DNA of 64,000 nucleotides, taken from assembly GCA_021234155.1 (NCBI GenBank), contig JAJEKV010000027.1, positions 1,019,109 to 1,083,108 on the forward strand. Reading direction: 5' to 3'. The number at the start of each line of letters is the position of its first letter. The first letter of the stretch is position 1. Made by a program: the position numbers and the translations under genes. The DNA comes from Isoetes taiwanensis. Taxonomy: Eukaryota > Streptophyta > Lycopodiopsida > Isoetales > Isoetaceae. Below are positions 21,180 to 32,130 of this stretch, one piece after another. The notes below the pieces were generated by a model, which saw only the letters and a list, made by a program, of their open reading frames with translations, ran no database searches and was not told where the DNA came from.

Positions 21180-21960
21180 TTTTTTCCCTGCTCACGAGTC
21201 CAGAATGCCTCATCCCATACCGCCTTTTACCTGGCCTTGTCTAGTCGTCTAGAGTGCATTCACCCACCCACCCAGGCCGAATCCCTCTCCTCAAGATCTT
21301 CCGAGGAGGGGCTCAGTCTCAATTGGTGCATTCTCGACTCAGAGCCGAGAATGCCTCACCCCATATTTCCTTTACCAAAAACACCCTCCCTTGTCCAGCC
21401 TTGTCCAGTTGTCGAGAGTGAGAGTCGAGAATGCACCCCATCTAGACCGAATTCCTTTCATCAAGATCTTTCAAGGATGGGGCCCGTCTCGATTGGTGCA
21501 TTCTTGAAGTCGAGAATGCCTCACCCCATATTGCCATTACCAAAATTACCCTCCCTTGGTTTCGTGAGTCGAGAATGTCTCATGACTTACTGCCATTACC
21601 AAAACACCCTCCCTTGTCCGTCCTCCGAGGCACTTCTCGACTTGTCAACTTGTATGGTTTATTCTCAACTTTGAGAGCCGAGAATGCAGCCTGAATCCCT
21701 CTACTCCAGAATTGAGGAGGAGAGGGGCTTAGCCTGGATGGAGGCATTCCTGATAGTCTGATTTGAGAATTCTCAATTGAGACTGCCTTTATCCAAGAAT
21801 GCCCTTTTGTCTCCTCTGAGCCTGATTTATCCAGTCATTTGGTTTATTATCGACTCTTGAGTCGAGAATGCAGCTATCTAGACTGAACCCTTCACTCTAG
21901 GACTGAGGAGATAAGGGCTCAGTCTTGGTGATCACATTCTCGACTCGCTTTGAGTTAAAA
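21180..21960 (+). repeat. Degenerate minisatellite with GTCGAGAATGC motif
   Basis: Units of very roughly 150-200 bp share GTCGAGAATGCCTCACCCCA, CCATTACCAAAACACCCTCC and a GAGGGGCTCAGTCT..GATTGGTGCATTCTCGACTC segment. The 182-codon ORF at 21126-21674 is a by-product of the repeat, with repeated RMPHPI..PLPK blocks, not a convincing gene. Confidence 0.65.
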
Positions 21961-22049
21961 AGGTTTTTGGACCCATTCCAAGTTCTCCCAAATGGAAAAT
22001 GATATCACTGATTCCCCACACTTCCATTCCATATAGAAAAACCGGATCT

Positions 22050-22470
22050 ACCAAACCCATAAACAAGTGCGGTATGTGGAACCAGTAATAATAACTATGC
22101 TCTATGACAGTTATTCTGCATTGTATAGAAAGTCTTTCAGCCTGTCATCACCCATTGCATAATACCCAATATGTGGTAGTAGTAAACTCCACTCCTAGGT
22201 ATTTGAATGTTTGCACTAATTCTATATTTTGACCTTGATAAGTGAAGTAAGATTGCCTTTGCTGCTTCAAATATGATACCAATAGCATCTTGATTTTGGC
22301 CCAATTGACGCACATTCTAGTATTTCGATAGAAGGTACTTAGTGCATCCCAATTCTGCTACATACTTGCTGGGGTGTAAGCTAAGAGATACACATCATCC
22401 GCGTATATCAACTGTCGAATGTATAATGGGCAAGTCGCACCTCTCTAGCTCCACACTGAGTAAGCCAGTC
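22050..22470 (-). mobile_element. LINE reverse-transcriptase fragment
   Basis: The minus strand reads QLIYADDVYLLAYTPASM, a stop, then NWDALSTFYRN, MCVNWAKIKMLLVS and FKYLGVEF. YADD is the RT catalytic motif, and the spacing to NW.KIK and YLGVEF is that of LINE RTs. It parallels 26980-27210 of the large LINE. An in-frame stop follows the YADD block, and no tail is visible. Confidence 0.8.
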
Positions 22471-22990
22471 CTCAAGTAGCTCCTTCAACAAAAGAAAGAA
22501 ATTAGAAATAAAATGAATTGACTTGTGTCGTCTACGGAGGCCAAGCGACCTATAGGACTCAACAACGGGCCTATTACTGTGGATTCAAAACCTCCGTCGT
22601 GAAGGCTTTTTGAAGGAAATAACTTAGCAGTAATAAGCTTGCCAATAAACTATACATTTGTACATTCAGTATAGTGATGAGGACACAATTGAAATGCATG
22701 TGCCATATGCATGCGATGCATGGATGACATGCATACTCGCCTCCTTATAATGGCAAATCCTTGGCTATGGCAAATTACATGCATTCTAATTGAAGCTTGC
22801 AGAAACCAACAAAACTCCGAAAAAAAAAAAAAAAAAAAAAAAAGAGAACTTCTATTTCAAATTAATGATGGCAACCAAAAAAAAAAAAAAAGCCAAACGA
22901 ATCTAATCTAGAAAACAAAACTGAATAGAAGATATAAAAGAGAATGACATTGGTGGTAAACCCTACAGCAAAAAGCCGCTCCCTTGGATG
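22471..22990. other. No gene; A-rich tracts
   Basis: It contains an uninterrupted A-tract of roughly 25 bases at about 22819-22843 and a second one near 22878-22892. Nothing else is recognised. Confidence 0.5.
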
Positions 22991-23149
22991 GGATCAAAGT
23001 AAGCCATAGACGACATTAACCGATTCGGGCCAATAGTTTTCAGAGATCTTGGTTCTCTTCTCTTTCAAGATCTGTCTAGGTACCCATGGACACTCTCAGG
23101 ACATCCCCAACCCAACCGAAAACCGGACCCTGACCCGGACTCAAACACG

Positions 23150-24870
23150 GTTTGCGACATGCCCACTTGGGAGGAGCATCATGCGACCCATGTATAAAAG
23201 AGACCTAGACCTAGCGGTCAGGCCAAAGGGGAAGCCTCTTCCATGAAGAAGGAGGCTCGTGCAAAGGCTCGGTGACAAGCTCGGCTCAATCCAAGCCGCA
23301 CGGTCGGCGGACCCGGCTTTGCAGACCTCGGACTCCCGATTCCACAAGGGTGGCACATCGGTCATGCCATGAGAGGTGGGAGACAAACACGGTGATGGTT
23401 GAGGATCACACCACCGATTTCACACTGGCGGAAGAGCAACAAGCCTCCGTCCCCGGGTGCTTAAAAGCTAACCTGGCTATAGTAAAGCAACGGTTTGCGG
23501 GCATTGAGACCCAAGTGCAACAATTGCTTGACAAGATTCGCTTGTTGCGGTTTGAAAGGGAGCATGATAGCCGGACTCTTGCTGCCGCCGGGCACAAATA
23601 GATACCATGTCTACGGAGATGAAGTTATAATGAAGGACAAGGGAGAGAATTGGCGGGGAGATGGTCAGCGATATCTCCGTCTTTGATGGGACATTGCGGA
23701 TGTCATTGCCACTCGGGGGCATTTCGGATAGCAACTAACGAAAGCCGGTTGCTACAAAGAGGCCCTTCGAGAATAGGGTTGACGCGAATGGAGACCACCT
23801 TAACATCGGCCCGAGATGATGTGGTTGCCTCTAGGATCTGAAGTTGGAACGGCCGTTCCCTTGTTCAAGAGCAAGAGGCACACGAGCTAACGAGAAGCTA
23901 CAATCCAACAGGGAAAGGACTCCATGCCAATGCACACGAGGCCTTGCAAAATTGTGTATACTGAGTTGGGCCGGCCAGAAACAATTCAGCCGAGGTGAGC
24001 TCGGCTTGAAGGCGAAGGCAATCTCGTGCACCTTAGCCGCCACCCATGCTCAAGCACCCATGCTAAGTCGGTCCTAGGGCGGCACCACGGCGCCCTACTT
24101 CACCATCCCTCCACGCCAACGGGACCCTCCCGCTCATGGACACCGGACAACACCATCAACTCACGAGGGCGAAAACCCGGTACATCTTTGTCCCAAAGAA
24201 CGTTGATCCACGGAACTTAGTGAACGCAGACGGAGAGGTCATAATTTGGCGATCAGGTGGCTGCTTGGAAGAAGAGGGAGAGAATCTCATTCAAACTCGG
24301 TCATGCATCATCAATCGTATGACATTGCCTAGGCACTGTACACATTACTGAAACCGGCCCGTCATGGTACTCGACGTTTTGCCTACAAACCGTATTGTCA
24401 TATTCACAAGAGCGGATATGCAAGTACGGGATGCCATCTGCGCCAGGGGCAAGCAATTGAAGGGAACATCCTTGTATGTGGACCGAGACCTCACCCCAAC
24501 AAGAACAAGAGTCCCGTGAGCGTGGAGCTCACCAAGGTTCGAGGCATCATTTGTCCAAGGAGGAGCCGCGGGGACTAGTTCGAGGCAAGATGCACATTTT
24601 TCCGCTCACTTGAATGTTCGTTGCAGACCCTCCAGGGGCCATTCGCCTGCAGCCCCCCCACCTCCTCCGATCATGCTCCTCCACCGCCTCCGCTCCAGCC
24701 CCCGCCGCCAAGCCCTTTGCCACTACTCCTCAGTCATATGCCACCCCAACTCCTACCGCTTCTCACCGCCCCAACTCCTCTTGCTTCTCCCTCATGCATG
24801 ACTCGGGTCATGCTTGCAGCTTCCCCTCTTCCCCACAACTCAATCTGCAAGATGCCTCTGCTACTAACAA
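23150..24870 (+). pseudogene. LINE ORF1 region
   Basis: Open pieces in shifting frames lie upstream of ORF2. 24360-24510 reads MVLDVLPTNRIVIFTRADMQ, then VRDAICARGKQLKGTSLYVD and RDLTPTRTRVP. This kind of basic stretch, ending in a 'LKGT..YVDRDLTPTR' phrase, is common in plant LINE ORF1 proteins ahead of the zinc-finger or proline part. A proline-rich stretch follows at 24640-24760. No intact start-to-stop frame exists. Confidence 0.55.
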
Positions 24871-24879
24871 ATAGGGAAT

Positions 24880-27800
24880 GTGCCTTGGGTGGTCTCCTCT
24901 GGAATTGTCGAGGTTTCCCATGGCGAAGGGGGATAGTCTCAACTCATTCTTTGCAGATATGGATCTCATCTTCCTCATGGAGACATGGAGCACGCAGACA
25001 CAAAGCACCCGATCTTCTAGGCAATCAACATTTCTCGGTCTTCAATAGCTGCACAGCAAGAGGGATATGGATGGGTTGCCGTTATTGTTACCAGGGAGTC
25101 TTTTGGCACGATCGTTCTTCCCCGCACAAGATTGATGAGATACAACCGGTACTTGTGGGTGCGGGTGCGTAATTGTAGTGGCAACCCTCTCTTCTTGGTC
25201 GCTTGCTACTTTCCACATGCAGAAAGCAACTTTTACCATGCCCACTTTCGGATGTGGGCGGGCTAGCTCCATATGTCGATCTATATGATGACATCGGCAA
25301 CATAGACCGATTGGGTAGTGTGGTACTCCTTGGGGACTTCAATGCACTCGACGAGGAGTAGAGCAGCCCATGAGACTTGATCCTTTGGCTCGGGATGTGT
25401 TATACCAGACTCATGGAGGAAGCGGCCAATGAACATCGATGATAGTCAGTCAATGGCGCTTTGGCGGCGGTTGCTTCTACTATGTGGTGTCTTTGACTTG
25501 GTAATTTGTAATTGGCCGGCACAGTGGCCTTCCTCCTGTAAGTGCACCTGCAGACAAGAGAATCAGGGTGGAGGATCTAGTGTGGTGGACTATCTATTAG
25601 TCACTGAGCAGGATGTACATTTGATCAACCACTTTCGGGTAGGCACAGACAGTAGAGATGAGGAGACCGACTCGGATCACCTTCCACTCTACCCACGATT
25701 TGGCTTGGCGGTGCTGCTAGAACTCCTTCTCACAGCTCCTCATTATACCTCACTTTGTGATTGGATTATGAGCAGTGCAAAGGATTATGCCGATATGCTC
25801 ATAGATGACCTTTTCAGGAATTTTACAGCCCCCGTGTCAATTGATTGAGCTACTTGGTACTGTCGCAGAAAGATGTTTTGGGATAGCATGCCCAGAGAAG
25901 TATCCACGGGGGGGCTGCAACATTCTCGTAATCGATTGGTTTGATCTTTGAGTGTAAGGAATACAAATGCGGCTTCCGCCGCATCACGAGATCCCGCAAT
26001 GCGCCCACATGCCACCACACGCAGGTATCGCTTTCTTGAAGGCAAAGAAATCTCATTACATTGCACGCCATCAAAGGGAAATGTTTTACATGTTGAAAAG
26101 CCATCCTAGAACCTTTTGGCAAAGGTTCTTCGAAAGCCAGCCACCTTACCACGGAAACATCACTAATGAGCAGTGGGAATAATACTTGCAACAACTCTAT
26201 GATCCTCAAGGGACACGAGCACTCATACCCCCCACAGAATGGTCCGACATTAGAAATCAGGAGGAGGATGATGTTACCCGTGGTCCGCAGCGTTTGGCCA
26301 ATGGGAAAGCAACGGACTGGATGGTATGCGTGCAAAGAGTTGCTCAAGTGGGTAGGGGAGCCTATGGTACCAGTCCCAACCGCTATGTTCAACAGAGCAC
26401 TACTGGGGAAGGATTCCCCCAAAGAAGGGACCACAAGCGAGTTGTCCCCATTTACAAGGCGGGGAGATCCATATAGTCCAACCAACCACCGAACAATCAT
26501 GGTCGGTTCGGTGTTTGCCAAACTGCTAGCTGGCATTATTGAGCAACAGTTGACCAGGTGGGCAGAAGCAAAAGGTGTGCGAGCTCTCACGCAAGCAGGG
26601 TTCAGACCCTGGCATTCAACCATTGATCATATCTTCGCATTGAGGAGTTTGGTTCAGGATAGCGTAAAACCGGGCGGAGGGACACGTATTGTTGCTTTGT
26701 TGACTTTGGCGAAGGCTTTTGACACCGCGGCTCGGGAAAAGTTATGGGAAAGATTGCGGCAATCGGAGGTTCCTGTGGATATGCAAAATGCAGTATACAG
26801 GTTGTACGAGAGTTGTTCAGGTCAGATGCGGATGACGGGACAACCATTCACTAGCAGTATTGGGGTCCGCCAGGGATGTCCTCTTTTTCCAACATTGTTT
26901 GGTTCCTGACATTGACCGCTTGGAACACCGCTCATGGACAATGGGGGTGGCGGGGACCCAACTTTTGCATCGGTATCGTGCAACTCATCTATGCAGATGA
27001 TGTTGACCTCTTAGCTCACACTCCAGAGGATATGCGCCTCACCTAGATGCTCGATACATTCTCGCTGTGCCACGCACATGAACGCCAATCTAGCCAAGAC
27101 TAAGGTGGTTTTAATCTCATCCTCGCCGCCATCCAAGGCCCCTTCATTCATTTATCGAGGGCAACAAGTGGAGGTGACACCCACCTACAAGTATCCGGGA
27201 GTGGAGTTTCTTTTCTACACTATCTTTGGGACACTTCCATAAGATTGCGTGTAGCGGCCAGGATGGAAAGCACTTTATGCAATGCGTAACAATAACCACA
27301 GAGCAATTGTATGATTGGGGACATCGGGCACATCTGCTCGAGGGTATTGGTAGAGCCCGTTCTTTTTGTAGGGGTTAAAGTCCGGGGCCCCGGTAGTGTC
27401 CCTTGCTACTTGGACCGACTTAGAACAAAGGTGCGAAGGCCTTCTTAGCACGGGCACTTTGAGTGAAATCCACGGTCCCATATCAAATTTCATTGCGGTG
27501 AGCGGGTTTCCCCGCCACTTCAGAGCGCCCTTGATAGACACATATCGCCTATTTCCAAGGTGGTAAATATGGATGATGATCGCCTACCGCGACTTGGCTT
27601 ATGCAAAGGGCAATGGGACCACAACGACTCAAGAATTGTTGGAAGGATAAAAGAGTGCAAAGTGGCTAACTAGATGGAATGTCCAGAGCACATGTGCATC
27701 CAAGTAGAAACAGGGGTAGATCGCTGATACCGAGATGTTATCTTGATGCTTGTTTCTCCAGCAAGCTTTGGGATTCCGTGGCCCCGAGCAAGTCAAAACA

Positions 27801-28170
27801 AAGACATTACAAGCAAAAGACATAAATCCCACATTAGAACGAGGCCCCACGCCGCTTACCCACGCTCACATCCGCCCATGAAAAGCCGCAGCATATCGGC
27901 TTCCAAGACAGGTGCCCACCATCTCCGGATTGAGACAGTCGATGGGTTGGGGAGCCACGCCAAGATAGGATTTGTCGGCCGCCAGACGGAGCCGTTGAGG
28001 ATGAGTGTCACACTTTCCAGAGCCGCCCAAGATATGATCGATTCGATACGCTTATGCTCAGTTGATTAGACCTCGATGAGCCGCTATTATGATATCGAAG
28101 CACGACTTCGGGGTGCGCCACTCGGATCATACATTCAGAAGTACCGGACTTGAGGGCTCGATATGCTCCC
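24880..28170 (+). pseudogene. LINE ORF2: endonuclease, RT, C-terminal motif
   Basis: The endonuclease is marked by GLLWNCRGFPW at about 24890, FLMETWST at about 24970, VVLLGDFNALDEE at about 25320-25360 and SDH at about 25673. The RT is marked by NHRTIMVGSVFAKLLAGI at about 26485-26540, QAGFRPWHSTIDHIF, AKAFDTAAREKLWERL, IGVRQGCPLFPTLFG at about 26860-26905, and LIYADDVDLLAHTPEDM at about 26985-27035. In the first catalytic block the expected VDF is displaced by a frameshift near 26700. The C-terminus has C..P..GAVEDECHTF at about 27970-28020. Stops and shifts are frequent, notably near 26470 and 26910. Confidence 0.88.
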
Positions 28171-28187
28171 AACCAACCATTTAATCG

Positions 28188-28395
28188 CTGTCGCCAGCCT
28201 TATTGTCGCCATGGTTTTTCCTCAAAACCCTTCTGTAAGGGGTTTTTAATCCAGGCAAGAATGTGATCGCCTGCGCTTTTTGTATTGGGTCCCATAGGCT
28301 TCGATTGGTCTCCCGTGGACTATAAAACAATTCTATTCTATTCTATTCTATTCTATTCTATTCTATTCTATTCTATTCTATTCTATTCTATCTAT
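28188..28395 (+). repeat. LINE 3' UTR core and (ATTCT)n tail
   Basis: The core GGTTTTTCCTCAAAACCCTT then AAGGGGTTTTTAATCC can form a short hairpin (GGTTTT at 28213-28218 with AAAACC at 28224-28229). GCGCTTTTTGTATTGGGTCC and CCCGTGGACTATAAAAC follow, then the pentanucleotide tail from about 28330, which grades into TATC units at 28382-28400. Confidence 0.85.
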
Positions 28396-28989
28396 CTATC
28401 TTGTTAATTTGGCTTTTTCCGGTCTGGCCAAAAATATTTTGGAATTGTTTTGAAGTTATTTTCCTAAGGTGGTTTATTTTCACAGTCGGAAATAATTTTC
28501 GATTGCCCAAAATTGAGAAAAAAAACTTTAGTATGATTTCGAATAGAGGAACAATTTCGATTTGTGGAGAGTAGGGTTAATTTTGTGCCCTTCCTCGCCG
28601 AATCGAGGCATGCATGCCACAATGTTCAAGCTATCGATTTGATCTATTGGAATGGTGGACATTCTTATCCCGGGTTCTTGCAGATGGCGAGGGACAATGC
28701 ATGTTTATCGGATGGCGGGTGGGCCTAAGATGATAGGATTTTTGGACAACAAAACTCCAGCATAGGTATGCTATGTCTATCTCTACCCGAAAGAAGCATA
28801 GTGCAGATTGTACAACCCTTTATCTAGACCACGGACCAGACAATCCACCTAAGATCGAGCCTCTTTTGAGCAAAACAAAAGGTCAGAGTCGATGAGCTTC
28901 TCATATCATCATTGATTTTGATTTTGGTTTTGCCATATATTCTCAGTTCTTATTTTCTTCAATTTCTGCCAGATGTATATAATGGATAT
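28396..28989. other. No gene recognised between LINE copies
   Basis: Intervening sequence after the LINE tail. The last part may be undetected, diverged RT of the next LINE. No supported ORF. Confidence 0.4.
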
Positions 28990-30655
28990 AATGTCTGGAT
29001 TGGTAACCTAAGCGGCACAAGATGGATATGTGTGATTCATACAAATATTTAGGGCTTGTACTTAGCAAGAATAATAGGTGGAATGCATGCATTACACAAC
29101 GAATTGACCGTAGACAAAGGGCTTTATATGCATTATAGAGCATGCATAGAAGAGCACACCTTTGGTCATGGAATCTTAAGGTAAGACTCTTTCAGTCACT
29201 TGTGCAGAGCATGGAATAATTTAAGGGCTAAACTTAGCTATTTGGCGATTTTTTTGCACATTTTCGAAAATTTTTGGCTAAAGTAAATGGAAACAATTGG
29301 GGAAAAAATAATAATTTTAGCTTAACTTTTTTTGGGACTGGACCAACCTTGGAGCTCTTTAGCCAAATGTTAGAAAGTAAAAGATTGAAATTTTGTATTT
29401 TTTAGCTAAACCATAGAAACTTTTAGAATGAATTTTGGGCTAGTTTAGCTGACATCGTTCTAGTTTATAAGAAATATATGATTAGTAGTTTAGTTTCTAA
29501 CATTATAAATTAGTTTGAGTCCTAGACTTTGCTAGTTAGCATTATTTTAGAATGTTTTCACAAAGAAAATGACAAAAATAAGTGGAAATAATTGAAAAAA
29601 AAGTATAGTAATTTGGCTTAATATTTTCCGTTGGCTACACCATAGAAATCTTTGGGATGATGTTTGGGTTAGTTTAGCTAAATGCTAGAAAGTATGAGAG
29701 GAAAATGTGTAGAGTTTAGCTAAACCACAGAAGGTTTTGAGATTAATATGGAGCAAGTTTAGCTAAAGTCTGGCTAATAAGAAATATATGATTAGAAATT
29801 TTTTCCCTAGTGCGGAATATAGTCTTATATGGATGTGAAATTTGGGGATCAAGTTTGCCGCAGTGCATGATATTGAGCAGGTCTTAAAAAAATTCTTGAG
29901 ACTAGAATTAGGAGTTAAAGCTCAAACACCTTACTCTATGATGCTAAATATGGTCTCATGCCTTTGGAAGGGGAAGCGATCCTTAAATGCATTACGTATT
30001 TTAAAAAAGGTGTTATTCATGGATGACACTAGAATTACACGCGGGGCTTTGTTAGCCAACAAGGAGAATGGTTCCAAGATGTCAAGAAGTGGCTCAATAA
30101 ATGGGATATACAATGGGATGAAGTGGTTTTAGCAAAATCTGATTTAAGACAATAGATATCCAAGAAGGTACATAAGAAGATGTGGTCGCAGCCGACCAAA
30201 ATGATTTTGTCTAAGCAGAATATTAACCCCACATTGGAAACGATAGGGCGTTTGAGGGAAAATATTTCTATCCATAAAAGACATGCTATTTGCAGGATTC
30301 GGCTTAGTTCACATCATTTAGGTGTGGAAGTGGGTAGATGGGGACATATTATTTCTAGAGATCAAAGATACTGTAAAATATGTGGGGAAGATAAAATAGA
30401 GGATGAGGACAATGCATTGCTTCGAGTACGGCGTACAATATATTACGTGATAAGATTGGAATACACTATGAAGATCTGCCAACCTTTTCCACCCTAAATG
30501 GGGATATATTAGGGAAGTATTTGATTCAGCTTTTATAGTATAGAGAAGTTTGTATGCATAATTATAATGTTGATGGTAATGATAGTTTGAGTGAGAGTGA
30601 TGAGCTAGATAAGGACTTGGAAACTCATCTATTATTTTACGATGACATTTAAAAT
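28990..30655 (+). mobile_element. 3' half of a second LINE, interrupted by an insertion
   Basis: 29035-29210 reads YKYLGLVLSKNNRWNACITQ, then RIDRRQRALYAL, a stop and NLKVRLFQSLVQS, the region after YADD in LINE RTs. After a 595-bp insertion it resumes with IVLYGCEIWG at about 29820-29850, EQVLKKFLRLELGVKAQTPY, WFQDVKKWLNKWDIQWDEV, RLSSHHLGVEVGRW and CKICGEDKIEDEDN (about 30370-30415), the start of the C-terminal Cys/His motif. Frameshifts and stops are present. No simple tail is seen before 30655. Confidence 0.82.
29219..29813 (+). mobile_element. TTTAGC-rich element, copy 2, inserted in a LINE
   Basis: GGAATA occurs at 29213-29218 and again at 29814-29819, exactly at the two edges of the foreign segment, and may be the target duplication. 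The segment starts ATTTAAGGGCTAAACTTAGC and ends TTTTTTCCCTAGTGC. It has the same internal repeat grammar as 20700-21165. No coding capacity. Confidence 0.7.
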
Positions 30656-30717
30656 TGTCGTCTAATAGACCTTCATGCCCTTTCATAGAGGGTATACACG
30701 TGGGGAGGTGGGTGGGT

Positions 30718-30869
<152 letters not shown>

Positions 30870-31019
30870 GGGGGAGGGAGATGGGGGAGGGGGTGGGGAG
30901 GGAGAGGAGGGAGGAAGGGGAGGGAGAGCTGTCTAGGGCCTAAGCACTACAGAACTAGGGGTAAATACTTAGACTCCCTATCATATGATGCTAACCAAGT
31001 GTGGATTGATTCCTCTAAA

Positions 31020-31830
31020 AGGTGAAGCACTTATTTAAACCCTCATATACTTGAATAAGACGCGGAAATTAGACGAAGACAAGCTGCCTCGCCTGGCTAT
31101 GATGGAGAGCAAGGAAAAAAGCTGGTACCAGAATATAGGAGACTGGTTAGCAAAATGGGATATGAAAATAGAGGATTGCTCGCAAACAGAAATTAGAGAA
31201 CGTGGGTGATACAAGGGATTCAATTATATCTATATGGAAGAATCCAAAAACAAAGATGGCAAATTATCAGAAATACATGATTCCAATGCTTCAGGAGGCT
31301 AAATATATGAGTAAGCGACATAATATTAGTGAAGCACAAGGCATTAGCATGTATATGAGACTGAGTTCCCATCGATTACGTATTAGAAGAGGGGAGGTGG
31401 AAAAAGGTCCCTCGGGAAAAAGGAACATGCAAGGTCTGTGGGGAAGATGAGGTGGAAGACAAATCACATGCTCTCCTACGATGTCCAGCATATGAGGGGC
31501 TGCATAAGAGATATGGAATTGACGGGATGGGAATTCTAGACTCCCTGTTCCATATGTCACCTTCCACCATTGGTAACTTTATCCTAGATATGCTAGAGGT
31601 CAGGAGATTACATATAACTAGCGTAGATTTGTTATTGCAAACAAGTGAGAATGGTAATGAGAGTGAGCTAAGAGATTGGAGTGATAGTGCTTCTGACTGC
31701 GAAGCACATTAGAACAATGGTTTGATGTATAAAAATCCATTTGAACATCTGATAGACCTGATGGTCTCAGTAGACGTAATTAATAATAAAACATTCCATT
31801 TCATTTCATTTCATTTCATTTCTCTCTCCC
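31020..31830 (+). mobile_element. 3' end of a third LINE with (ATTTC)n tail
   Basis: The reading frame pieces are KLDEDKLPRLAMMESKEKSW, YQNIGDWLAKWDMKIEDC, SMYMRLSSHRLRIRRGEVEK, then (after a frameshift near 31440) VCGEDEVEDKSHALLRCPAY. This gives a Cys-Cys..His..Cys knuckle typical of LINE ORF2 C-termini. It is closely parallel to the second LINE (CKICGEDKIEDED). A poly-ATTTC tail lies at about 31795-31822. The 5' part is absent. Confidence 0.85.
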
Positions 31831-31862
31831 TTCCTCCCTCCCTCTCTCTCACACACACACGT
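31823..31862. repeat. Pyrimidine-rich microsatellite, inverse of the 30.8 kb tract
   Basis: TCTCTCTCCC..CCCTCTCTCTCACACACACAC is the reverse-complement type of the GT/GA/GGGAGG tract on the other side of the third LINE. Confidence 0.85.
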
Positions 31863-31989
31863 GTTTATTATTTTGCGTGCCACGTGTGACCAACCCTTTT
31901 ATTTTAGAGGTTTTTATCTCATGTATGTGTTTTAGTATTTATGTTGTGCAGGGATTCAGATAACATGTGTTCTTTGGCTTCCTCGGTAT

Positions 31990-32130
31990 TCATATTTTTG
32001 GGGACTGTTGTAGTAGTCGATTGTCCAAGCCCTTGCTGAGGGCTTATCATAGGGTTTTTTCCCGAAAATCCGAAAGGGCAGGGTTTTTAATCTTGATGAT
32101 AAGCCTTCAGCAGGTACATCATCCATCATC
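31990..32130 (+). mobile_element. Isolated LINE-type 3' structured core
   Basis: The core GGGTTTTTTCCCGAAAATCC then GGGCAGGGTTTTTAATCTT matches the LINE 3' cores at 31-71 and 28213-28245. Here the core is enclosed by a 17-bp stem: TGCTGAGGGCTTATCAT (32034-32050) with ATGATAAGCCTTCAGCA (32096-32112), one G-T pair. No coding part or clear tail is attached. Confidence 0.6.

Larger units (their letters stand above)
22991..28395 (+). mobile_element. Near-full-length decayed LINE (APE-type) with (ATTCT)n tail
   Basis: Order: probable 5' leader, ORF1-like region, ORF2 with an apurinic endonuclease domain, reverse transcriptase and a C-terminal Cys/His motif, then a structured 3' UTR ending in about 11 units of ATTCT. 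The start is approximate. Every domain is recognisable but split by frameshifts and stops, so the copy is dead. Related pieces occur at 1-160, 3094-3202, 22050-22470, 28990-30655 and 31020-31830, which suggests one or a few closely related LINE lineages in this genome. I cannot name the clade from sequence alone. Confidence 0.88.

Noticed and set aside
21126-21674. 182-codon ORF as a gene
   Set aside because: It lies in a degenerate minisatellite, has repeated blocks that follow the DNA repeat, and shows no domain.
24621-25172. 183-codon proline-rich ORF as an independent gene
   Set aside because: It spans the ORF1/ORF2 border of the decayed LINE in the wrong frame for the endonuclease motifs.
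25850-26623. 257-codon minus-strand ORF
   Set aside because: It is antisense to the LINE RT region and carries no domain.
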